DNA of 64,000 bases from Microglena sp. YARC. Lineage: Eukaryota; Chlorophyta; Chlorophyceae; Chlamydomonadales; Chlamydomonadaceae. Of this stretch, positions 32,228 to 42,568 are shown one piece after another. Both the position numbers and the translations under genes were made by a program. The notes beneath the pieces were generated by a model, which searched no databases, had not been told where the DNA came from, and saw only the letters and a program-made list of their open reading frames with translations. The stretch spans positions 179,907,774 to 179,971,773 of the forward strand of contig CM039462.1 of assembly GCA_022414725.1 (NCBI GenBank), in the 5' to 3' direction. Each line of letters starts with the position of its first letter. The stretch's first letter is position 1.

Positions 32228-32416
32228 ACCGGGGTACTACTAAGCGCGCGCGGCAGCGCGGTGCCTTTTTGAGCACCTCTGTGCGTTTCACGCAGTTTTT
32301 CAACCCCCTGTGGGCGCAGCGCACAGTTTTTGCGCTTTTTGCACCAAAAAGCGCTGACCAATTTGATGTTTGTGCGCTTTAAGCGCTGCCCAATTTGGCA
32401 ATAAGTAGTACGCTGG
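32228..32416. mobile_element. MITE family 4, copy 3 (diverged)
   Basis: The ends accggggtactactaa and aagtagtacgctggt are inverted repeats with two changes. The middle shares the gcgcttttt and caattt motifs of the family but has been rearranged. Confidence 0.6.
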
Positions 32417-32674
32417 TATGCATCAGTATGTATGTTCTGTGGACCAGTATATATGATGGGTGCACCAGTATGCATTCTTGCCAGGGTAGCCAACCCTACA
32501 GCAGCCTGCACCTGTCCAGGTTGTTAAACAGGTGTCCAGGGTGTTAAACACCTGTTTATGTACATCATTGGTTTAAAACGCAGTTTTTTAACATGCACAG
32601 GCTGCTGCAGGGTAGCTGCTGAACAACCTGAACAACTGGTCAACAACCTGAACGGGTTCAGGCTGCCGTAGGGC

Positions 32675-32882
32675 AAAAATTTCTATGCAGCGTCGCAAGC
32701 AACGATAAAAAATGCGAGTGTGTTGACAACGGAACGAAAGGAGGGCAACGATGGAGCTGACCGAAGCGAGTTAGTTACGCGGCCGTTGCTGACGTGTTCA
32801 GGCTTCCATTTTTTTGACGGACAAACGGACAAATGGCAAACATGGGCTCACGCCCCTTGAAGAGGGCTCCGCCAAAAGGCTG
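32675..32882. repeat. Dispersed repeat D, copy 1
   Basis: It contains 'tctatgcagcgtcgcaagc', 'aaaaaatg', 'gctgacgtgttcaggcttcc', 'gacggacaaacggacaaatg' and ends 'ggctccgccaaaa'. Copies are at 39,668-39,855 and 53,028-53,225. The copy at 39,668 cleanly interrupts a 78-bp array, so the element is mobile. No inverted ends are clear. Confidence 0.65.
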
Positions 32883-32957
32883 AATGCAAAGGTAGCGGCT
32901 TGTGTGCTTTTTCACACAATCATTCATCATTATTTTGCGAGTGGCCCTGGAGACCTC

Positions 32958-33140
32958 CATGGGGGTGGCGTGGGTGGTTGGGTGGGTTGGGTGGGTTGGG
33001 TGGGTTGGTTGGGTTGTTGGTTGGGTTGGGTTGGTTGGGTTGGTTGGGTTGGGTTGGTTGGGTTGGTTGGGTTGGGTTGGTTGGGTTGGTTGGGTTGGTT
33101 GGGTTGGGTTGGGTTGGGTTGGGTTGGTTGGGTTGGCAGG
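32958..33140. repeat. (GGGTTGGTT)n tract
   Basis: 180 bp of ggttgggttgg units. The Trp/Gly or Pro/Thr/Asn frames are repeat-derived. Confidence 0.95.
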
Positions 33141-33479
33141 AATGCTGGGTGACTTGCAATGTTTATAGCATATATAAGTTGTACAATGTATACAATGCAT
33201 GGAAGATATATTAATTATATGAATCATACAAGTAATATAAGTTTTTTTGGATTGATGAGGATTGATAAGGTAGATGTGGGATTGATAAGGAAGATGTTTC
33301 AAAGGCAGATATGGGTTGGGGGTCTGTCTAATATAAATTAATAAGCTGACGTTTGAAGGCCAACAAATAAATAGTGTGCCTTAGTGCTGGGGTGCATGCA
33401 TGGACCCTTCCTAGTCAGTAGTCACTAATGAAATTGAGCATCACAGCCTTACCATGCAACTCGCTACCAGGCCTCATTT

Positions 33480-33665
33480 CAAATTTGAATCATGATCCAA
33501 GTCATAACAGCCATTGGAGGCATTAATATAAAATGAAATTTGAATCATGATCCAAGTCATCACAGCCATTGGAGGCATTAATATAAATTCAAATTTGAAT
33601 CATGATCCAAGTCATCACAACCATTGGAGGCATTAATACAAATCCACAATTTGAATCATGATTAA
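33480..33665. repeat. 57-bp tandem repeat, about 3.3 copies
   Basis: 'tttgaatcatgatccaagtc' and 'cattggaggcattaatata' recur at a spacing of about 57-60 bp. Confidence 0.85.
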
Positions 33666-33864
33666 ATTCATCAAACTGACTGAATACTTTCTAATCAATT
33701 CAAAATTTGAATTCTAGTTCAAAACACCACTCTCATTTTATATTTTTATATTTTCATATTTTGATGGCTTGGGGGGCATACCTGAAGGCAGAAGGGAATA
33801 TCCGGGTCGTCATTTTCAGGCTCAAACGGCCCTACTAAGCCAGTCGCCTGCCAAAATAAACATG

Positions 33865-34049
33865 CATATGTGTATGTGTGTGTTGTTATGTGTGTTTGTT
33901 TTTATGTTGCATGGGTGTGTGTGTGTGTGTGTGTTTTGTGTGTGTGGATGTGTGTGTATGTGTGTGTTTGTTTGCATGTGTGTGTGTGTTGTGTGTTTGC
34001 ATGTGTGTGTATGTATGTGTGTGTGTGCGAGTGTGTGTGTGTGAGAGTG

Positions 34050-34081
<32 letters not shown>

Positions 34082-34575
34082 CGTTTGTGTGTGTTTGTGT
34101 GAATGTGTGGTTTGCAGTGAATGTAGTGTGTGTGTGTTTGTGTTTGTGTAAGTGAGTGTGTGAGTGTATTTTGTGTGTGTGTTTGTGTGTGTGCGTGTGT
34201 GAGTGTGTGTGTTTATGTGTGCATTTGTGTGTGTGCGTATTTGTATGTGTGTGTGTTTGTGTGTGAGTGTGTGTGTGTGAGAGAGAGTGTGTGTATTTGT
34301 GTGTGTTTGTGTGTGAGTGTGTGTGTGTTTGTGTGTGAGTGTGTGTGTGTGTTTATGTGTGTTGTGTGTGTGCGTGTTTGTTGTGTTGTGTTTGCGTTTG
34401 TGTGTGATTTATGTGTGTGTTTGTGAGTGTGCGAGTTTGTGTGTGTGTGTGTGTGTGATTTTTGTGTGTGTTTGTGAGTGTGCGAGTTTGTGTGTGAGTG
34501 TGTGTGTTTGTTTGTGTGTTTGTGTGTGAGCGTGTTTGCATGTATGTATTTTGTGTGTGTGTGTGACTATTTACT
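33865..34575. repeat. (TG)n microsatellite region
   Basis: 710 bp of tg repeats with occasional tttg and agtg. Cys/Val-rich frames are artefacts of the repeat. Confidence 0.95.
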
Positions 34576-34644
34576 TAATGAACTTGTGAATATACTAATA
34601 TGACTCTGGTGTGCCCAGCTGTATGTGGACATGCAGTACGTAAA

Positions 34645-34810
34645 GGGGGGAAAGCTACCCTCCAGTGAGCTAGCATCCACAAGCAAGATCTCCTATACCC
34701 TAAACCCTAAAACCGAAACCCTATATTCTAAACCCCTAAACCCTAAACCCTAAACCCTAGGAGGATCTGGCTTGTGGATGCTAGCTCACTGGAGGTTAGC
34801 TGCCCCCCAC
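34645..34810. repeat. Telomere-type (CCCTAAA)n core inside an inverted repeat
   Basis: The core at 34,695-34,759 has several ccctaaa units, the last four perfect. The left arm (ctccagtgagctagcatccacaagc...agatctcc) and the right arm (ggaggatctggcttgtgg...atgctagctcactggagg) are inverted copies of about 45 bp. The motif is the TTTAGGG type found in land plants and many green algae. Confidence 0.85.
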
Positions 34811-34919
34811 CACAGTATGTCATCAATATGTGTGTGTTTACTTATTGAACATGTGATCATGTTCATGTGGCACATGTTTGTTTAGCTACGTATGTGAGTA
34901 TATGCAGTGTAACATTCAA

Positions 34920-34935
34920 GTGTGTGGTGTGTGTG

Positions 34936-34988
<53 letters not shown>

Positions 34989-35100
34989 TGAGTGTGTGTT
35001 GTGTGTGTGTTGTGTTTGTGTGTTAGTGAGTGTGTGTGTGTTTGTGTGTGTGTGTTTGCGTGTTAGTGTGTGTGTGTGTCTGTGTGTGTGTGTGTGTTTG
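34920..35100. repeat. (TG)n microsatellite
   Basis: 180 bp of tg with a few interruptions. No gene. Confidence 0.95.
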
Positions 35101-35621
35101 TCTCCTTCTTGCACTTGTGCATATGATGCATAACAGCTCTGTGTGTAGTGCGTACAAGAACTTGTAGGCGGATAACATTGCCCAAGATGGTACACAAAGA
35201 ACACAAGCACAAGCATAGGATTTCCCTTCTTTGATTTTCCTTCGACACACAAGCTGGCCAGCCCTTCCACTTGTTGGTGCAGATCAGGGCCTTCGCGGTT
35301 ATTAAACACCATACGATACTACGCTACACACTATATCACCATACACAAAACACCACATACCACACACCGTACTACACTACACACTTCAGCACTCCACCAC
35401 AGCACACTACTGCAAAAGCAGACATCGATCCTCCCTACACACAAACACTAGTGTGATAGCCTCCATGGATGTGAGCTACTACAACCAGGGATGCAACAAC
35501 AAACGGGGGGCAGTTTGGCGTAGCCTGCGCTCTATCTGACATTGGCTTGGCTTCAACCCAAGCTGTTGTGACCAAGCGCCCACACATGTCAAAATGACTG
35601 TCAGCTCTGTCGCCCACGTAC

Positions 35622-35882
35622 CACGCCCTGAAGCTCCTCCAGCTTCAAGGGTCGCGAAATGCCTGACTCGTAGTGCGCCACAGCAACATAGCAGAACGGA
35701 TTGATCGATGGATCCACCGTTTGGCCGCTGATGAGTTTTTGGTAGATGGCTGTGGTCGTCATCTCGTGAGGGCTCACGCGAGACACAGCGCCCTCCCTAG
35801 ACGTGTGGAACCATCCCATCAGTCGACCCCCACGGAAGATAGCAGTGTCTGGGATGTTGATACGGAGTTTCATGCCCGATGC
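35622..35882 (-). CDS. Internal exon of an unidentified protein (87 codons)
   Basis: On the minus strand an acceptor (tttgcacag) precedes 87 open codons and a strong donor (gtacgtggg) follows, phase 0 at both sides. The product reads ASGMKLRINIPDTAIFRGG, then a GWFHTSREG stretch, and ends RPLKLEELQGV. It has normal amino-acid composition and no repeats, unlike the surrounding frames. I do not recognise a domain. The phase and strand fit an upstream exon of the coiled-coil gene (first clear exon at 31,324), but no intervening exon was found, so it could also be a separate gene. No convincing first exon was found above it. Confidence 0.55.
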
Positions 35883-36133
35883 CTGTGCAAACAGAAACAT
35901 CCGCGTAAGGGAATAGTTAATCGTAACCGAGCTTGTAAGTGCTTTGTATTCGTCGTTGGAGCAGCGAGCAGCAACACACGAGGGAGGGAGGGTGACACAA
36001 ATGTATTATCGTACCGAGATGAAGAGTTCGAACAGACTGAGCCATTGTTCGGAATAACTCGGGGCGATTTCATTCGACATGCTGAAGAAAAATCTGACAC
36101 GAAAACGCGAGACTGTTTGAAGAGGTAGCTCAT

Positions 36134-37057
36134 AGCGGAGGAAGAAAGTATAGGCGGGTGGCGTGGCTCTCCATCGCCTCTACCGGTCAGTCACCAGCAC
36201 CGAGTCACCAGTCAGTGCAGTCAGTGCTTTCAAATGCGTTACGAGTAACAAAATAAACTAGCACCAAGACGCACTCACTATTTACAATACAAAGACGGCG
36301 ATCTCGAGAACTAGAGCACTATATGTTACCTTACTTGGCCCCTGCAAGTCAGCTACATGCTACACCCCAGTGTGGGGGGTGGGGGGGCACGGTCAGACTT
36401 TACCGAAGTGATAAGTTGGTTCGGTCGGCAGTAATGTTAGATCCAGTCAGCCTGATTACATAGCTACTACCAGATGCCATTTCTGTATCAATTCTTCTTC
36501 CCCCAAGATCAATGCACTAGACTGCTACATTCATAATTTATGTCGGCAAGCTGTCTGTAACACTTAGCACAGAATCCTATGAGGAGTATGAACTTCACGA
36601 TTGCACATGTTTGGGCAGGCCATGATGTACGAGATATAACCCGAGCGATTAGTGGAAAGCTGGATAATTGGATATATGTTTGAATTGTCTTGATTTTTGA
36701 AACTTTCTCCACCCTCGCCCCGGGATTTAATTGTGTACTCTGAGTGAGGTTGTATTAGTGGGGGTGGCGAGTTGTTGTAAATTGCATCTTTATTTACATT
36801 ATGCCCAGTGATACGAAAAAGATTGTGCTCGAGCACCAGCAAGATAAAACAAGGTCAGCATAAAATAACATCGCAATATAACTCAAAATCTCTGGAGCCA
36901 GGATACTTGCGCTCCTAGTGATCAAACGGACAACGCGGTGACCCTGGGGCTCCACCCCCCCAGAAGCAGGGGCGGGGGCTCCGCCATAAAATATCTTACA
37001 CCCAAACCCGCTCGCATACTTCAGTCTAAGTAAATGACGGCCCACTCATGTCGTGAT
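36134..37057. other. Intergenic stretch without a supported gene
   Basis: Mostly unique sequence. It includes a G-run at 36,373-36,390 and a 'gggggctccgccata' piece at 36,973 that recalls the end of repeat D. It lies downstream of the 3' end of the seven-exon gene that ends at 37,058. Confidence 0.5.
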
Positions 37058-40000
37058 TTACTTCATGTCGAAGGTGATTTTGAAGCCTAGGGCAGGCTTC
37101 AGAATGCCAGCCTTTCCAATGCGCGCGTCCACCTTCAGCTTGGTCCTGCAGTGACAGTTTATGCGGTGTGTTGGGAGGATGTCTGATAGACAATGAAGGC
37201 TTGCGGACAGGTTGGATGCGTACTGATTATATGTGCAAAGGTTAGGTGCATGCAGGATGAGTTGTGGATGTATGAGTTGTGGATATATGAGTTGTGGATA
37301 TATGAGTTGTGGATACATGAGTTCTGGATATATATGGGTTCTGAATATATGAGCCTAAAATATAAGAGTTCTGGATATATAAGAGCTCTGGCTACATAAA
37401 TATAAGAGTTTTGGCTATAAATGAGTTCTGGATATATATATGGGTTCTGAATATATGAGCCGTGGATGTATAAGAGTTCTGGATTTTGATGGGTTTGGAT
37501 GTATGCGATCTGGATATCACATGCACTGATTTCTGATATGGCGCATCAGGGTGTGGCAAGGGTGTGCTGGGTTGCAACCAGGTTGGTTGCGAGCTGCTCT
37601 GCACAACCCATCCAATGCCTTCGTGCCTAATCGTCTCTCCGATTCCCTGTCCCAACATCCAACGGCACCCTGACAGCCTGGACTGCCTCACCACCCTGCC
37701 TACATTAACCCAAGACCACTGATATGAGGACCATCCTTGGATGTAGAATACCCTGCACACAGCTGTGTAAGAAATGTCATGAACGAACAACAATCACCCA
37801 ACTTCCATCGGCCTTTTCGATTCTGGATCTTGATTCTGCAAAGAAAGGAATGGACACTTGTTATTATCTTCCATCTTCATTAAGAATACTAAGGCTAGCT
37901 ACGTAGAGAAAGGAATGGACACTAGTACATCACCACCCACATGCTATCAGCTTCCATCTTCATTTCGAATGAAGAGGCTAACTACGTAGAGAAAGGAATG
38001 GACACTAGTACATCACCACCCACATGCTATCAGCTTCCAACTTTTTTTCGAATGAAGAGGCTAACTACGTAGAGAAAGGAATGGACAATAGTACATCACC
38101 ACCCACATGCGATCAGCTTCCATCTTCATTTCGAATGAAGAGGCTAACTACGTAGAGAAAGGAATGGACACTAGTACATCACCACCCACATGCTATCAGC
38201 TTCCATCTTCATTTCGAATGAAGAGGCTAACTACGGAGAGAAAGGAATGGACACTAGTACATCACCACCCACATGCTATCAGCTTCCATCTTCATTTCGA
38301 ATGAAGAGGCTAACTACGTAGAGAAAGGAATGGACACTAGTACATCACCACCCACATGCTATCAGCTTCCATCTTCATTAATTATACACCGGCTAGCTCC
38401 GTAAACAAAGGAATGGACACAAATACATCACCACGTACTTATTTCACCACCTATCAGCTTCCATCTTCATTCCAAATGAAGAGGCTAGATAAGTAAAGAA
38501 GTAATGATAACGCCTGGCGGGACATAGTATTAAGGGAGGCTCGTCTACCATGGCGCTTGACAGCGACCGTGAGCACTTAAGCGCACCCGTGGGGATCCTA
38601 ACCCGGCACCTACGTCGTTCAAGGAGCTCTGCCATTGAGCCAATCGTTGAACGGGGATTACGTAAAGAAAGGAATAGACACAGATACATCACCACCCACT
38701 TGCTGTTGGTTTTCATCTTCATCCCAAATGAAGGGACAAGCTACGTAGAGAAAGTAATGGACACAAATACATCACCACCCACTTAATATTGGTTTTCATC
38801 TTCATTCTGGACGGGGATTACGTAAAGGGAGGAATGGACACAAATACATCACCACCTACTTCTTACCAGCTTCCATGTTCATTCCGAATGTAGAGGCTAA
38901 GTACGTAGAGAAAGGAATAGACACAAATACATCACCACCCACTTAATATTGGTTTTCATCCTCATTCCGGACGGGGATTACGCAAAGAAAAGAATGGACA
39001 CAAATACAGCACCACCTACTTGCTATCAGCTTCCATGTTCATTCCGAATGTAGAGGCTAAGTATGTAGAGAAAGGAATGGACACAAATGCATCACCTCCC
39101 ACCTACTATCAGCTTCCATCTTCATTAAGAATACAAAGGCTAGCTAGGTAAAGAAAGGAATGGACACAAATACATCACCTCCCACCTCCTATCAGCTTCC
39201 ATCTTCATTAAGAATACAAAGGCTAGCTAGGTAAAGAAAGGAATGGACACAAATACATCACCTCCCACCTACTATCAGCTTCCATCTTCATTAAGAATAC
39301 AAAGGCTAGCTAGGTAAAGAAAGGAATGGACACAAATACATCACCTCCCACCTACTATCAGCTTCCATCTTCATTAAGAATACAAAGGCTAGCTAGGTAA
39401 AGAAAGGAATGGACACAAATACATCACCTCCCACCTACTATCAGCTTCCATCTTCATTAAGAATACAAAGGCTAGCTAGGTAAAGAAAGGAATGGACACA
39501 AATACATCACCTCCCACCTACTATCAGCTTCCACCTTCATAAGAATACAAAGGCTAGCTAGGTAAAGAAAGGAATGGACACAAATACATCACCACCTACT
39601 TGCTATCAGCTTTCATCTTGATCTCGAATGGAGAGGCTAGCTACGTAGAGAAAGGAATGGACAACAAGTTCTATGCAGCGTCACAAGCGACGTTAAAAAA
39701 TGGCGGAGAGTATTTGCGACAGAGCGACAGGTGGCAACGGAAGTTTGAGTTTGTTTCGAGACTGTCGGCTGACGTGTCAGGCTTCGTCTCGGTCGGTCGG
39801 TTGCATAGACGGACAAATGGGTAACCCCCCAGGTAACCCTTGAAGAGCCAAAAATACATGACCACCTACTTGCTATCAGCTTTCATCTTGATCTCGAATG
39901 TAGAGGCCAGCTCCTGCTTCTTAACAGTGTACTCTCCCTTCAGGGCCAAGCAGGTGTAGGGCTCAGCCTCGTAGAAGGCCACGGGGCCTGTCTTCGAGCT

Positions 40001-42515
40001 GCTGCTAACTCCAACCAACTTGCACCAAGGCTTCTTCACCTTAGTCTGGAGCTTCACACTAGCACCAGCGGCACCTGTGGGTAGGCAGGTGCATTGTATA
40101 GTTTGGTTTAGCTCAGAAGCTTGAGTCCCATCAGCCTATAAGCTTTATTCCATCAGTTAGTCTGGAGGGCCACACTAGCACCAGCAGCACCTGTGGATAA
40201 GCAGGTGCATTGTATAGTTTGGTTTAGCTCAGAAGCTAGAGTCCCATCAACCTATAACCTAAGCTTTATTCCTTCAGTACAGCCTGTAAGCTCTATTTCC
40301 ATCAGTTAGTCTGGAGGGCCACACTAGCACCAGCGGCACCTGTGTATAGGCAGGTGCATTGCATAGTTTGTTTAGCCTATTAGCTTGAGTTCCACAAGAA
40401 CAGCCAGTAAGTTTTATTCCATGGCTGTAGGTGTACAGATGTACATGCTGTGTACAGGCTGTAGGTTTACAGATGTGCAGGCTGTGTACAGGCTGTAGGT
40501 GAACAGATGTGCGGGCTGTGTACAGGCTGTAGGTGTACAGATGTGCAGGCTGTGTATATGCTGTGTACAGGCTGTAGGTGAACAGATATGCAGGCTGTGT
40601 ACAGGCTGTAGGTGTACAGATGTGCAGGCTGTGTATATGCTGTGTACAGGCTGTAGGTGAACAGATGTGCAGGCTGTGTACAGGCTGTAGGTGTACAGAT
40701 GTGCAGGCTGTGTATATGCTGTGTACAGGATGTAGGTGAACAGATGTACAGGCTGTAGGTGTACAGATGTACATGCCGTGCACATGCTGTGTGCAGGCTG
40801 TAGGTGAACAGATGTGCAGGCTGTGTACAGGCTGTAGGTGAACAGATGTACAGGCTGTAGGTGAACAGATGTACATGCTGTAGGTGTACAGGATGTGTAC
40901 AGGCTGTAGACAGTAGGCTTCAGTATGCCAGCATTCGAATGCAAGCACTCAGGGTATGCATGTATATGCTTATGTAGCACAAACACACAACTATATGCTC
41001 ATGTAACATACACACAGCACTGCCTTACCTTGCTTGCAACCTGACACATGCTTATGTAACATAAATTTTAATACAAATTACTTGATCACATACTCATACA
41101 AATCACCATTCCATCTCACTTTTATCGCACACTCATACACATCACCATTCCATCTCACTTGACCACACACTCATACAAATCACCATTCCATCTCACTTTT
41201 ATCGCACACTCATACACATCACCATTCCATCTCACTTGACCACACACTCATACACATCACCATTCCATCTCACTTTATCACACACCTGTCTTAGTGTCAG
41301 CAGTAACCTTGACGGAGTGGGCACCTTTGTACTCAAGGAACTCGGTGGCCTTGCCTGCACAGTTCAGAGCAATGGCAATGGGTGTTGTAAGGTGTGGGTG
41401 TTGCACTGTAAGGTGTGGTACTCTAGCAACTCGGTGGCCTTGCCTTGCCTGCACAGTACAGAGCAATGGCAATGGGTGTTGTAAGGTGTGGGTGTTGCAC
41501 TGTAAGGTGCGGTACTCAAGCAACTCGGTGGCCTGGCCTGCAAAGTACAGAGCAATGGCAAGGCATGTTTAAAAGGTGTTGACCTGGACAAGTCTTTCAA
41601 GTTGTTTAATTCACTTAGTGTGCTTCCTGGTTTCTGTGGGTATTGCACAGGGCGAATTGGAATTGGAAGACGGTGAGCAGCCCAGAGTTGGCTGAAAAAC
41701 CATGTAACAATTCAGAACTGGTAAGAAGGTGTTCTGTTCCCAGAACCTGTAGTACCTCCAGACTTGTAATAGCATTTACTTCATATTTAAATGCACATGT
41801 CCGCTTCTAATTATGGCATTTGATGGGAAATATAAAGACTACCTTATATAATAAATACAAATTAACAAACATAATTAGTATGGCATTTGGTTGGGGATAT
41901 AAAGTCTGCTATATACAATAAATAATAATAAATAAACAATAATAATAATCATGGCATTTGATGGACAATATACAGTCTGCTTTATCAGTACCCATCCCAT
42001 GGATTCATTCATACAGGCTTATAAAACACAGGCAAGGGGAATCGGCCCTTGAAGGCCTCTCTAATTGACTCAACAGCCACTTCATTCACACAGTAGAAAC
42101 CGAAATTTCAAGCCCCGAACCCAGAGAATGACCCAGCATCATCATCAATGCAGAGGTCTTGGTCATGGAGACTGTAGGTGAATATACACACAGAAACCGG
42201 GTTTATAAAATATAGGCTAGGGGAACAAGCCCATGAAGACCTCTATAATTTACTCAACAGCCACTCCATTCACACAGTAGAAACAGTTATTTCAAGCCAA
42301 AACTCAGACATGACCCATTATCAGCAATGCAGCGGTCTTGGCCATGGAGTCATAAGGTGTATATTCGCCCAGAAAACAAACAATTTCAAACCACAGACTA
42401 AGTGCTTCATTACAAAAGTGCTTCATTACAAAAGTGCTTCATAACAACGACAAGTCCTCGTTACAACAACACTCGCAGGTTAAGAAGGGGCTCATGGCTT
42501 ATCAAGAGCATGGAT

Positions 42516-42568
<53 letters not shown>

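Larger units (their letters stand above)
31535..32490. repeat. gtatgtatg-type array interrupted by three insertions
   Basis: A loose 30-bp repeat (ggtatgtatgttgtacgcacc and variants) occupies 31,535-31,740 and fragments at 31,955-31,978, 32,190-32,228 and 32,410-32,475. It is split by two copies of MITE family 4 and one SINE copy. Confidence 0.7.

Noticed and set aside
32958..33140. Telomere tract
   Set aside because: The unit is GGGTTGGTT-like, not TTTAGGG. It looks like a simple repeat.
33865..35133. Cys/Val-rich coding frames
   Set aside because: They are translations of (TG)n microsatellite.
37850..39660. CRISPR array (regular 78-bp spacing)
   Set aside because: The whole unit is repeated with no unique spacers, the context is eukaryotic, and the unit matches an exon end.
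40274..40986. Minus-strand frames of 190-224 codons (repeated QPVHSLHICSPTACT)
   Set aside because: They follow the 22-26-bp array in an intron. No splice-supported exon.
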